A stretch of 64,000 nt of DNA from Halichoerus grypus (taxonomy: Eukaryota; Chordata; Mammalia; Carnivora; Phocidae): positions 87,400,754 through 87,464,753 of the forward strand of contig NC_135721.1 of assembly GCF_964656455.1 (NCBI RefSeq), read 5' to 3'. The notes under the pieces were generated by a model that worked only from the letters and a program-made list of their open reading frames with translations, was not told the origin of the DNA and ran no database searches. Made by a program: the position numbers and the translations under genes. This document shows positions 46,370 to 57,479 of the stretch, piece after piece. Every line of letters begins with the position of its first letter. The first letter of the stretch is position 1.

Positions 46370-46562
46370 GGCGCCTGGGTGGCTCAGTTGGTTAAGCAAC
46401 TGCCTTCGGCTCAGGTCATGATCCTGGAGTCCCGGGATCGAGTCCCGCATCGGGCTCCCTGCTCGGCAGTGGGTCTGCTTCTCCCTCTGACCCTCCTCTC
46501 TCTCATGCTCTCTGTCTCTCATTCTCTCTCTCTCAAATAAATAAATAAAATCTTTAAAAAAA
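46370..46562 (+). mobile_element. CAN-SINE (SINEC)
   Basis: 'gggcgcctgggtggctcagttgg' head, AAATAAATAAATAAAATCTTT tail. TSD in an A-rich site, 'aaaaaacaaaaacca', on both sides. Confidence 0.95.
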
Positions 46563-47178
46563 ACAAAAACAAAAACCAAACAAACAAAGAAATAGGCTAT
46601 TGTGTAAAGGAGTGTCCAGGCCTGGGTCTAATTATAGTCTGATTCAACTCCTGGAAAGGAAGTTTGATAATGTTCCAGTTTACAGCCTAATGACCAACAT
46701 TACTAAATTACCCCCTTCTGTGCTTTGGTGCTATATTTATGTGTTCTCTTAGTGACTGAAAAGTTAAGAGACGCCTCTAGCACCCCTGACCCATATTAGA
46801 CCCATATTCTGGAGCCACCATGGCCTAGATTTAGACTAAGATGAGCCTAGGGAGATTTCTTCTTAGGAGCTACCCTGGGTTTTCTGGTTTGAGTGGAGTC
46901 CAGTAGAAGTTCACCCTGGGGCAGGTACTTCCGGGGACTCTGTGATCCATCTGGGAGGTCAAATGAACAGTACCTTTGACACACTCACCAGGGAAACTAG
47001 CACAGATCTGTTCTTTGTACCTCCAGGTGCCCTCTGGCCTATACTCATCCAACATGCACTTACACACCCCAAGCAGAATTAGGAAGATTGTGTAGACCTA
47101 GCAACCCTGATTTTATTTAAGCTTATAATATTAATTGTATTATAAATAAAATCATTCAAGTGCATTAAAGAAAGTGTC
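46563..47178. other. Intergenic, no feature seen
   Basis: Non-repetitive, no gene recognised; A-rich start is the SINE target. Confidence 0.45.
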
Positions 47179-47194
47179 TAAAATAGAGAAAAGA

Positions 47195-47396
47195 GGAGCA
47201 CCTGGGTGGCTCAGTTGGTTAAGTGCCCAACTCTTGATTTTGGCTCAGGTCACGATCTCAGGGTTGTGCGACTGAGCCCGCATCTGTGCTCTGTGCTGGG
47301 CGTGGAGCCTGCTTTCCCTCTCCCTCTGCCCCTCCCCCTACCTCTCACATGCACACTCTCTCGCTCTCTAAAAAAAAAAAAACAAATAATAAAAAA
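47195..47396 (+). mobile_element. Old CAN-SINE variant
   Basis: 'gcacctgggtggctcagttgg', 'aactcttgattttggctcag', and an A tail with C. TSD TAAAATAGAGAAAAGA at 47179-47194 and 47397-47412, perfect despite the older-looking body. Confidence 0.95.
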
Positions 47397-47412
47397 TAAA
47401 ATAGAGAAAAGA

Positions 47413-48960
47413 TTTTTTTTAATCCATAGAGAAATAAAACTAAATTCAGAACATACTTACTCACCCAGAGTAGTACAAACACCAAAAACAACCCTATTAG
47501 CAATTACACGATATCCATTCTGGTCCTTCTTTAGATAAACTTGGGTTGCATAAAGGTGAATATGTGTGTTATTTATTTTTACCAAGTTATAATTCTTTAA
47601 ACTTTTTCTTTTCAGTCTCAACAGAATCTCAGTATGCATGTAGTCACATATAAATCAGAAAAGTGATGTTTTAGTAGCAGACCCTAATTTCATGATTTCT
47701 AGTTGGTAATATTTATTTTGAAATACTAACTTGTTTATTCTCCTCTCTATGCCCACATCACCCCACACCCCTACCCAATTCAAGCAGGTGCAGAGCTTGA
47801 TGTTTCTTTGCCTCGGGAGGTTTTGCCTAGCGGACAAGAGAAGCTGTTCTCAGGCACTTCCACCCTTTGAAGGCATCCTAGCCAGTGTTACAGAAAGGGT
47901 AATCCTCTGAGGAGCCTGTGAGGTAGTTAGAAATATGAATTCATGGGCCCCACCCCGCCTCTGGAATCAGAATCTCTGTGGGTAAGGCCCAGGACACTCT
48001 TTCAACAAGTTCTTTAGGCAATGAGTATACACATTAACTGAGAGGAGCTGGGTTAGGGATTAGGGGAAGGATTCCAGAGACAGAGGAGTGAGTCCCACAC
48101 CTTTGAGAGTAAGGAGGAAGACAGGGAGCCAGTCCCCGGGAACATGCAAGCCTCCAAGGCTGTACCAAGAAGGTGCTGAGATCTCAGGTGAGGTGACACT
48201 GGGAGTCCCAGCCCTGCCAAACCTTCTCCTGCCCCCATAATAGGCAGGGAAACAGTATGTAAACAGAATTCATGGCACCACCAAAGACCTTGACAGTGAG
48301 AGGTTCATGTGTCCACAATGGGTTGGACCCCATGGGAGCCTACTGCACTTTGAAGGGCCCTATGCTGACTGAGACATTCATCATGGTACAGAGCCGAAGT
48401 CTCATTTTATTTTTTTTTTATTTTATTTTATTTTATTTTATTTTTATCTTTATTTTTTTAAGGTCAGGCCCTGCTATGACTCACTTTGGAAAACCAGACT
48501 TGGACTCCTGCAGCCATTACACCTGCCTAGAATCCAACACAGAGAAGCACAATTGGAGTTTGGAGTGAGTGTGGCTACAATGAAGAGGAAGGAGGTAGGA
48601 GTCCACCTGTGGGATCTTGCTCAAAATTTCCCTCCCCCACATACTCCTCCCACAGACCTGGCACAGGGCTTCCCGTAAGCAAAGCAGAATGCCTAGAAAG
48701 GGGGCCACAGACCCAGATACTTTCAGTGTCAGCCAAGAAACAGATGTGGTAAGGTTGAAAGTGTTAAGTCATATCATAACTTGGGGCGTGCAGAAAAAAT
48801 GTATGCCTTAGGTTGCTTACCCGGAAGCAAACCTTGAGATGTGTTTTTTGTTTCTAGGGTTTTTTTTGTTTTGTTTTGTTTTGTTGCCACTTCACCCATA
48901 TGGAAGTTTATCTGCTGGATAACTACCTAGAAGTAGAAATGCTGAGTAGGTAAATTTATA
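47413..48960. other. Intergenic with MER5-like scrap and (TTTTA)n
   Basis: 47880-48040 has MER5-like wording ('gggccccaccccgcctctgg', 'aatcagaatctctgtgggta'). A (TTTTA)n tract spans about 48403-48461. No gene; short frames look random. Confidence 0.5.
48403..48461. repeat. (TTTTA)n microsatellite
   Basis: Imperfect TTTTA/TTTTTA units, about 58 bp. Confidence 0.9.
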
Positions 48961-49215
48961 TATTTTCTTAATTTTTAAATTTTTTAGACCTTTGATCCCC
49001 TTCACCCATTTCTCCCACAACCTAACCCCCACCTTTGGCAACCACACTCTGTGAGCTTGGTTGTGGGGTTTTTTATTTTTTAGATTCTGCATATAAGAGA
49101 GAGCATATAGTATGGCTTTCTCTGTCTGACTAAGTTCACTTAGTATAATGGCTTTGAGGTCCATCCACATTGTCATGCATGACAAAATACCATTTTTTGT
49201 GGCTGAATAATATTC

Positions 49216-49250
<35 letters not shown>

Positions 49251-50755
49251 CATTTTCCTTATCCATTCATCTGTCAATGGACACTTAGGTTGTTTCCATA
49301 TCCTGTCTATTGTAAATAATGCTGCAATGAACATGGGGGTGCATGTATCTTTTCAAATTAGTGTTTTGTTTTCTTCACATAAATACCCAGAAATGGAATT
49401 GCTGGATCACGTGGTAGTTCTATTTTTAATTTTTTGAGGAACCTCCGTACTGTTTTCCACAGTGGCTGCAACAGTTTGCATTCTCACCAACAGTGCATGA
49501 GGGCTCCCTTTTCTCTACATCCTCACCAATACTTGTTATTTCTTGCTTTTTTGATAATAGCCAATCTAACAGGGGTGAGCTGATATCTCACTGTGGTTTG
49601 ATTAGCATTTTCCTGATCACTAGTGAGGTTGAGCACCTTTTTATGTACCTATTGGCCATCTACCTTCTTTGGAAAAATGACTATTCAGATCTTCTGCCCA
49701 TTTTTAAATCAGATCTTTTTTTGCTGTTGAGTTGTATAATTATATATTTTGGACATTAACCCTTTATCAGATACATGATTTACAAATATTCTCTCCCATT
49801 CAGTAGGTTTCCTTTTTATTTTGTTGATTTCCTTTGCTGTGCAGGAGCTTTTTAGTTTGATGTAGTCTCACTTGTTTATTTTTGCTTGTGTTACTTTTAC
49901 TTCTGATCTCAGATTAAAAAAATCATCACCAAGACCTATGTCAAGGAGCTTATAAGTTTTATGGTTTCAGGTCTTACATTCATGTTTTTAATACATTTTG
50001 AGTTAATTTTTGTGTATGGTATAAGATTGTGGTCTAGTTTCATTTTTTGGCCTGTGGCTGTCCAGTTTTCCCAGCACCATTTACTGAAGAGACTACCCCT
50101 TTCCCATTGTATATTCTTGCCTTCTTTATCATAAATTAATTGGTCATATATGATGGGTTTATTTCTAGCCTATCTATTCCGATCATTGACCCCTGTGTCT
50201 TTTTTATGCCGATACCATACTGTTTTAATAACTATAGTTTTGTAATACAGTTTGAAGTCAGGGAATGTGAGGCATCCAGCTTTTTTGTTCCTTCTCAAGA
50301 TTGTTTCGGCTATTCAGGGTCTTCTGTGGCTCCACACAAACTTTAGGATTGTTGTTCTATTTCTGTGAAAAATGCCATTAGAATTTTGATGGGGATGTCA
50401 CTAAATCTGTAGATCACTTTGGGTAGTAAATTCTTGCAATCCATGAGCCCAGAATATCTTTCCATTAATTTTTGTCATCTTCAGTTTCTTTCCTTAATGT
50501 CTTGTAGCTTTCAGTATACAGGTTTTTTACCTCCTTGGTTATATTTATTCCTAGGTCTTTTATTCTTTTTTGTTGCAGTTGTAAATGGGGTTGTTTTCTT
50601 AACTTCTCTTTCTGATGGTTCACTATTAGTGCATAAAAATGCAACAGATTTTTGTGTATTGATTTTGTATCCTGCAACGTTACCAAATTTGTTTATTAGT
50701 TCAAACAGTTTTTTGATGGAGTCTTTAGGGTTTTCTATGAAAGAGGAGCTATTAC
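48961..50755 (-). repeat. L1 3' segment, antisense (part of an inverted L1)
   Basis: Minus-strand reading gives the 3' UTR and ORF2 C-terminal region up to 'SVAFLCTN'/'[20 protein letters not shown]', just downstream of the FADD region. (TG)n at 49218-49248. It joins head-on to the plus-strand segment at 50760. Frames are degenerate. Confidence 0.85.
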
Positions 50756-51093
50756 AACTGATATCACAGAAATACAAAGGGTCATAAGCAATAACTGTGA
50801 ACAATTACACTCCAACAATTAGACAACCTAGAAGAAATGGATAAACTCCTAGAAACATACAGCCTACCAAGACTGAATCATGAATAAATGGAAAATCTGA
50901 ATACTAGTAAGGAAATTGAATCAGTAATCCAAAACCTCCCCCAAACAAAAGTCCCAGACCAGACGGCTCCATTGGTGAATTCTACCAAACATTCAAAGAA
51001 GAATGAATACGAATCCTTCTCAAACTCTTCCAAAATATAGAACAGGAGGGAACTCTTCCAAACTCATTTTATGAAGCCTGCATTACCAAAACC

Positions 51094-51228
51094 AGACAAG
51101 GATGCCACAGGAAAAGAAAATTACAAGCCAATATCCCTGATGAACATAGATTTAAAAATCTAGACAAGGATGCCACAGGAAAAGAAAATTACAAGCCAAT
51201 ATCCCTGATGAACATAGATTTAAAAATC
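51094..51228 (+). repeat. 68-bp tandem duplication inside L1
   Basis: 'agacaaggatgccacaggaa' to 'gaacatagatttaaaaatc' occurs twice in direct tandem (51094-51161 and 51162-51228), almost identical, so it is younger than the L1 insertion or arose with it. Confidence 0.93.
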
Positions 51229-51281
51229 CTCAACAAAATATTAACAAATTGAATTCAGCAATACATTAAAAGGATCATACG

Positions 51282-51459
51282 CTGAGTGCCTTGGTTGAGC
51301 ATCTGGCTCTTGATTTTGGGTTAGGTTGTGATTTCATGGGTCATGGGATCAAGCCCCGCATTGGGCTGTGCACTCAGCAGGAGTCTGCTTGAAGATTCTC
51401 TCCCTCTGCTCCTCCCTCCTCAAATAAATAAATAAATAAATAAATAAATCTTTAAAAAA
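51282..51459 (+). mobile_element. Old CAN-SINE in L1
   Basis: Diverged head ('gagtgccttggttgagcatc'), 'aagccccgcattgggctgtg', and an expanded (AAAT)n at about 51420-51449. Short TSD ATCATAC. Confidence 0.88.
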
Positions 51460-51899
51460 AATCATACACCATGATTGAGTGGGATTTATTCCAGGGATGT
51501 CAGGCTGGCTCAACATCTGCAAGTTAGTCAGTATGATACACCACATTAACAAAATGAGGTATTAAAAATCATATGATCCTCTTAATGGATATAGAAAAAG
51601 CATTTGATAAAATTCAACATCCATTTATGATAAAAACTCTCAACAAAGTGGGTATAGAGGGAACGTTCTTCAACATATTAAAGTCATATATGACAAGCCC
51701 ACAGCTAACATCATACTTGAAAAACTGAAAGCTTTTCCTCAAGACAAGATGCCCACTATCGCCACTTTTATTCAACATAGTATTAGAAGTCCCAGCCAGA
51801 GCAATTAGGTAAGAGAAGAAATAAAAGGCATCCAAATTGGAAAGGAAGAAATAAAACTGTCACTATTTGCAGATGACATGATTTATTAAAAAAAAAAAA

Positions 51900-52575
51900 A
51901 AAGCCACTATCCAAAAGAACAAAGAACTGGAGAATTCTCATATACCTAAGGTTGTAAAGTTGTAAATGAGATTCTTTGCCAATGCATGTATTATAAAGTC
52001 AGTAAGTGAGGCAAAGAACCACTCAAAATTCTTGCACTGGGGATTATGAATGACTCTGTCAGTCTTACATCAGCCTCACCCTCTAAGCTATTTCTTTATT
52101 AGGGATTCTTTTGCACACTGAAGATCTCCAGTCACACTGATAGGTAGTACTGTGTTTGTTTGTACAGTGCTATTTGAGTAGGCCTAGGTAGAATTACAAC
52201 TTTCTTAATAAATAGCATTTTGGAAAAATATCTATAGAGGTGGAAAAAAACTTTATCCAGTCACAGGCAAAAGAGAAAGGAAGGAAGGAATGAAGGAAGG
52301 GAGGGAGGAAAGAACAAAAGAAAAAAGTCTATCTTGGTAGCATAATTAAAGTCTCTGGTGTGAATAAAATAAAATTTGGTATATTACACATTTAAATAAC
52401 TTTGGTTTTTAATTACAACTTTGAACTCCATTAGGAATAATAATATATTACAGCTAATATGGGGGCTCTGGCAAAATAAGTCATCTATAAGCATAATGCT
52501 ACAGTTTATCATTTCTCAAGGGGCAAGGCCCAAATCCAGGTACTCAAGGCCAAAATCCAGGTACCAGGAAGAGTA
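51900..52575. other. Intergenic with (GGAA)n
   Basis: (GGAA)n-like tract at about 52277-52310. No gene or repeat family recognised in the rest. Confidence 0.5.
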
Positions 52576-52640
52576 GTGGTTCTCAAATGTGGGTGTGCAT
52601 CAAAATCACCTGGAGGGCTTGTCAAAACAGGAACAGCTGG

Positions 52641-52833
52641 GGTGTGCCTGGATGGCTCAGTCGTTAAGCGTCTGCCTTCGGCTCAGGTCATGATCCCACG
52701 GTCCTGGGATGGAGCCCCACATCGGGCTCCATGCTTGGCGGGAAGCCTGCTTCTCCCTCTCCCACTCCCCCTGCTTGTGTTCGCTCTCTCACTGTGTCTC
52801 TCTGTCAAATAAATAAATCAATCTTAAAAAAAA
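52641..52833 (+). mobile_element. CAN-SINE (SINEC), in MER5-type element
   Basis: 'gtgtgcctggatggctcag' head; flanks 'aggaacagctggg' and 'agggacagctggg' are the TSD with one change. Confidence 0.94.
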
Positions 52834-52926
52834 AAAACCAGGGACAGCTGGGCCCTCCTCCTGTGTCCTTCCCTTTTCAGTTTAGGATCAGTAGGTCTGG
52901 GATGGAGCTCAAGAATTCGCATTTCT

Positions 52927-53151
52927 GGGACGCCTGGGTGGCTCAGTTGTTAAGTGTCTGCCTGCCTGCTTTCGGCTCCGGTCATGATCCCAGGACCTCG
53001 GGTCGTGATCCCAGCGTCCTGGGATCGACCAGTATTGGGCTCTCTGCTCGGTGGAGGGCCTGCTTCTCCCTCTCCCACTCCTCCTGCTTGTGTTCCCTCT
53101 CTTCGCTGTCTCTCTCTGTCAAATAAATAAATAAAATCTTTAAGAAAAAAA
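52927..53151 (+). mobile_element. CAN-SINE (SINEC) with internal duplication, in MER5-type element
   Basis: TSD AAGAATTCGCATTTCT (52911-52926) and AAGAATCTGCATTTCT (53152-53167). The body repeats the 'gtcatgatcccagg' unit as 'gtcgtgatcccagcg', making it longer than its relatives. Confidence 0.95.
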
Positions 53152-53339
53152 AAGAATCTGCATTTCTAACAAATTCCCAGGTAATGCCAATAATGCTGGT
53201 TCAAGGACCACCCTTTGAGAACTACCAGAACCAATTGCGGTTACCTTCCATTGCTTGCCTTGACCAGATGTATTTGCAAAGAGGAAATTCCTGGGTGCCT
53301 CACTCATAGGTCTTCTGGGTTCAGACCAGAGTTGAACTC

Positions 53340-54045
53340 ATTATCCATCTGCTTTTAAACTAGGACTGGCTGTGCATTACAATCATCTAGGGAATTTTTT
53401 TTTGTAAATTGAGGAGTCCCCAGTCCCACTTTCAGAAAATCTGAATTAATTGATCTGGGTGATTTAACTGGTCTGGGTAAAGCTTACTGGGACTTCAGTT
53501 ACCATTTAAGGTAGTGGCTCAACCATGGGTATACAGTTGCAACACCTAGAATCCTTTTAAAGAACATCTAAGCCTGGCTCCATTCCAGACCAATTACCAG
53601 AATCTCCAAGGGCAGTAGGCCTTGGGGTTGTTTTGTTGTTCTGTTTGTTTTTAATTAATAGACTTTATATTTTTTAGAGCAGTTTTGTGTTTACAGAAAA
53701 ATTGAGCAGAAAGTACAAAGAGCTGCCATATACTCCCTCCCCTGTCCCCACGGTTCCCCTACTATTCATATCTTGCATTGGTGTGGTGTATTAATTACAA
53801 CTGATGAACATTGATGAACTGATGAATATTGGTACGTTATTAGTAACTAAAGTCCACAGTTTACATCAGGGTTCACTCTTTATGTTGAACAGTTCTAGGG
53901 TTTTACCAAATGCATAATTGTCAGGTATCCACCATTGGGGTATCTCACACAATAGTTTCAACCCTGGCATTTTTAAAAGACACCCCAGGAGACTTATCGG
54001 TACTGCCAAGTTGAGAACCACTGATTTAACAATTATCGAGGAGGA
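53340..54045 (-). repeat. Old L1ME-like 3' end and hAT-like scraps
   Basis: 53650-53960 ('gagcagaaagtacaaagagc', 'tcttgcattggtgtggtgta', 'ctaaagtccacagtttacat', 'aaatgcataattgtcaggta') is wording of an old L1 end in antisense. 53340-53640 and 53990 ('gccaagttgagaaccactga') resemble hAT/MER5 pieces. Confidence 0.5.
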
Positions 54046-54422
54046 GGAACAAAATAACTAGGTACTTTCCTATGTTTGTTATTTTAAAAAATTCCTCATT
54101 TGGTTCCAAGTAATGATCAACAGCAAAATAAGAAGGGACCAATTTGAAGTAAAAAGCAGCAAAAAGATATATCCCTAAATAAAACCGTTCTCATATTATT
54201 TACCAGTCAAATTGGCAAAGGTCAACAAGTTTGACACACATTACTTTAGAGAGTACTCTCAGATACTGCGGGTGGAATGAAATTTGGTAAAACCTCTGTG
54301 GGGGAGCATTATGGGAATATCTACGCAAATTACAAATGCACTCACCTTTGCACCCACCAATTCCACTTCTAGAAATCTATCCTATAGATAATGTGTAAAG
54401 GGACATATGCACAAGGTTCTTT

Positions 54423-54603
54423 TTTTTTTTTTAATGTTTTATTTATTTATTCATGAGAGTCAGAGAGAGAGAGAGAGAGAGGCAGAGGGAGAAGCAGGCT
54501 CCCCACCTAGCAGGGACCCCGATGTGGGACTCGATCCCAGCACCCTGGGATCATGACCTGAGCCGAAGGCAGATGCTTAACAATTTGAGCCACCCAGGCG
54601 CCC
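54423..54603 (-). mobile_element. CAN-SINE (SINEC), antisense, in old L1
   Basis: TSD GCACAAGGTTCTTT on both sides (54409-54422 and 54604-54617). (GA)n in the body near 54464-54482. Confidence 0.95.
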
Positions 54604-55284
54604 GCACAAGGTTCTTTATGACAAAGTTATTTGTAATGGCATAAGATTGATAATAACCTGAATGTCTGTTAGTTAAGGGCTGGTTAAATAGATGACGGAA
54701 AAACTTGAACATACAATGAGATCCATATAGCCTAAGAAAGGACAAGGATGCTCTTTATGAACTATTATGCAAAGACCTTCAACAATAAGTGAAAAATGCA
54801 ACATGCAAAACAGTGTATAATATTTCACCATTTGTGGAAAAAAGGAGGGATAGAAGGTAAATATATAAATTAATTTGTTGTATAAGTATGGAATTATATT
54901 GGAACAATCTACAAGAAACTAGTAATACTAGTTGCCTTGGTTTGGGATAGCTGGGTCAAGGGTTGCAGTGAGCATATTCTTGTACATTTTGAATTTTGAA
55001 TCATGAGAACATATTACATTAAAAAGAATTTTTTTAACATACCTACCCCTAGGTCCAGCAATTTCACTTTTAGGAACTGATCCTATGGGGGAAAACATTA
55101 AATGACTGGGTAAATTTTCAATGATAAATATTATATATTTTAAATATTGTAATATTATTTGTAATATCAATAAGGAAAAATTTGTAAGATTTTTTATATT
55201 ATGTTTTCATTTATAATATGGAAAAATAGAAAAGAACTTATATGTTCCAAAACAGGATTGATTATAAAAACAGTGCTGCTTTCA

Positions 55285-55826
55285 CGAAATAAGTCAATCA
55301 GAGAAGGACAATTATCATGTGATCTCACTGATATGAGGAATTTGGGAAACAAGACAGAGGATCATAGGGGAAGGGAGGGAAAAATGAAACAAGACAAAAC
55401 CAGAGAGGGAGACAAACCATAAGAGACTCTTAATCTTAGGAAACAAACTGAGGGCTGCTGGAGTCGACGGGGGTGGGAGGGATGGGGTGGCTGGGTGATG
55501 GACATTGGGGAGGGTATGTGCTATGGTGAGCGCTGTGAATTGTGTAAGACTGATGAATCACAGGGCGCCTGGGTGGCTCAGTCGTTAAGCGTCTGCCTTC
55601 GGCTCAGGTCATGATCCCAGGGTCCTGGGATAGAGTCCCACATCAGGCTCTCTGCTCCACGGGAAGCCTGCTTCTCCCTCTTCCACTCCCCCTGCTTATG
55701 TTCCTGCTCTCGCTATGTCTTTCTCTGTCAAATAAATAAATAAAATCTTTAAAAAAAAAAAAGACTGATGAATCACAGACCTGTACCCCTGAAACAAATA
55801 ATACATTATATGTTAAAAACAAAACA
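55285..55826 (+). mobile_element. L1 3' end with module-A-only 3' UTR
   Basis: From the last ORF2 codons ('gtgatctcactgatatgagg') through a full module A ('aagggagggaaaaatgaaac', 'gagactcttaatcttaggaa', 'gagggctgctggagtcg') to 'aaacaaataatacattatat' and an A/C-rich tail. TSD AAACAGTGCTGCTTTCA at 55268-55284 and 55827-55843. No module B. A SINE interrupts it. Confidence 0.94.
55564..55760 (+). mobile_element. CAN-SINE (SINEC), inside L1 end
   Basis: TSD AAGACTGATGAATCACAG, 18 bp and perfect, at 55546-55563 and 55761-55778. A SINE in an L1 in an older L1. Confidence 0.97.
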
Positions 55827-55885
55827 AAACAGTGCTGCTTTCAAATGATGAAATACCATGTAGTCATTTAAATGATCTTGGAGAG

Positions 55886-56135
55886 AGGCGTCTGGGTGGC
55901 TCAGTGGGCTAAGCGTCTGCCTTTGGTTCAGGTCATGACCCGGGGGTCCTGGGATTGAGCCCCGCGATGAGCCCCGAGACAAGCCCCGAGACAAACCCTG
56001 AGACAGGCTCCCTGCTCTGCAGGGAGTCTGCTCCTCCTTCTCCCTCTCCTTCTGCCTCTGCCTCTCCCCCTGCTCGTATGCTCTCTCTCCCTCTCTCTCT
56101 CTTTCTCTCAAATAAAAAATAAAATCTTTAAAAAA
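55886..56135 (+). mobile_element. CAN-SINE with internal 12-bp tandem units
   Basis: TSD AATGATCTTGGAGAG (55871-55885) and AATGATCTCGGAGAA (from 56136). The tRNA-unrelated part has 3-4 imperfect 12-bp units of AGCCCCGAGACA type at about 55955-56007. Confidence 0.94.
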
Positions 56136-56412
56136 AATGATCTCGGAGAAATGTATTCATGATGTAGAAAAATGTTCATGAGACTTTGCTGAGTTTTAAA
56201 AAGGCAAATAATAAGCACTGTATTTTGTCATTTTAAGAAAATTTATAGGAAAAAATTATAGGGACATAGAAAAAAGTCTGGAATGTAACCACATTTGACA
56301 GTATTTCTCTGGTATCATTATGGTATTTCTAATCTCTTTCAATTTATCTATATCTTCTGATTTTTTAAAACAATGAACATGTATTATTATGATTAATGAA
56401 AAAAAAAAAAAA

Positions 56413-56868
56413 GCCAGGGCACAGATTGTGGTCTCTAAAGAGCACTTCCTACTAAAGGGAAACAAGTGTCCTCAGAGAAATGGCTGATGCTCTGCTGACT
56501 ACGGAAAGCAGGATTGCTATCAAAGGAGTCAAATGGATTTAGGAGCCAATCTAAAGAGGTTCCCAAGGACTAGTGATGAGGGAATGAATATGGGCTTCAA
56601 TAAGAATAATAACAGCAAAGGATTAAAACTCATCAAGTATGCATTAAGGACAATTTAAAAAGAATTCTCCTGCCTGGATCTATAAAGCAATGGATAGCAC
56701 ACTGGACTTCTAGGGGAGTTACGGATTCATTATTCTGAAAACTGATAAATAAAAGAAATATTTAATCTGGCTCTTCTATGTAAATTGTACCTCAAGGTAA
56801 CCCTTATTTGGTGAGGGGAAGTGTCTCTTTATAGAAGTGTTCCAGTTAATAAAATGAAGAGGGAACGG
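56413..56868. other. Intergenic, no feature seen
   Basis: Unassigned sequence between old L1 and SINE. Confidence 0.4.
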
Positions 56869-57112
56869 GGCACATTTGTGGCTCAGTCGGTTGAGTGACC
56901 GACTCTTGGTTTTGGCTCAAGGTCATGATCTCAGGGTCCTGGCACCTAGAGCTCAGAGTCAGGCTCCGGGCTCAGCAGGTAGTTTGCTTCTCTCCTCCTC
57001 CTCCTCCCTGTCCCTCTCCCTGTGCCCCTCCCTCCATCCCCCCTAACCCCCACCCCGCCGCTCCTGCCACGCTCACTCATGCTCTCTCTCTCAAACAAAT
57101 AAAAAAAATCTT
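56869..57112 (+). mobile_element. Old CAN-SINE, left arm of an inverted SINE pair
   Basis: 'gggcacatttgtggctcagtcgg', 'cttggttttggctcaaggtc', a long C/T tract with (CTC)n, then AAACAAATAAAAAAAATCTT. Its tail is invaded by the next SINE. Confidence 0.9.
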
Positions 57113-57304
57113 TTTTAAAAAGGATTTTATTTATTTATTTTATTTGAGTCAGAGAGAGACAAAGAGAGAGAGGTGGGGAGGGGCAGAGGGAGAAGCAGAC
57201 TCCCCGCTGAGCGTGGAGTCTGATGTGGGGCTTGATCCCAGGACCCCCAGATCATGACCTGAGCCAAAGGCAGACGCTTAACTGCCTGAGCCACCCAGGT
57301 GCCC
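57113..57304 (-). mobile_element. CAN-SINE, right arm of an inverted SINE pair
   Basis: Antisense copy starting 'aaaaaggattttatttattt' and ending 'gagccacccaggtgccccc'. After it, 'aaataaataaatctttaaa' repeats the first SINE's tail, so it inserted there. Confidence 0.92.
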
Positions 57305-57479
57305 CCAAATAAATAAATCTTTAAAATTTATCAAATAAATGACAGAATATCACCATTTTGCAAACAATGAAACAGTAGATTTAGGTAATGATAGCATTAA
57401 CGGCAACCAACATTGCAATAAAAGAAAAATCAAATCATCCAATTCTTTAAAAAGAAAAAGAAAAAAGGAAACTTAAGAG

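Larger units (their letters stand above)
50760..51895 (+). repeat. L1 ORF2 segment in the opposite orientation (inverted 5' part)
   Basis: Plus-strand reading runs from the region before the reverse transcriptase ('gacaacctagaagaaatgga') to the FADD motif ('tttgcagatgacatgattta', about 51866), ending in an A run. Its end matches the point where the neighbouring antisense segment begins, as twin priming predicts. Contains a 68-bp tandem duplication and a SINE. Confidence 0.85.
52576..53225 (+). repeat. MER5-type hAT-Charlie element, split by two SINEs
   Basis: Begins 'agtggttctcaaatgtgggt', 'cacctggagggcttgtcaaa' and ends 'ctaacaaattcccaggtaat', 'caccctttgagaactac': the two inverted ends and order of a MER5-type element of about 190 bp, enlarged to 650 bp by SINEs at 52641 and 52927. 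Confidence 0.8.
54050..56412 (+). repeat. Old L1 3' region, host of four insertions
   Basis: 'aattccacttctagaaatct', 'atcctatagataatgtgtaa', 'gtaatggcataagattgat', and later 'tagtcatttaaatgatcttg' and 'aaacaatgaacatgtattat' + A run match old L1 3' wording; possibly two elements in succession (second from about 55045). Confidence 0.7.
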
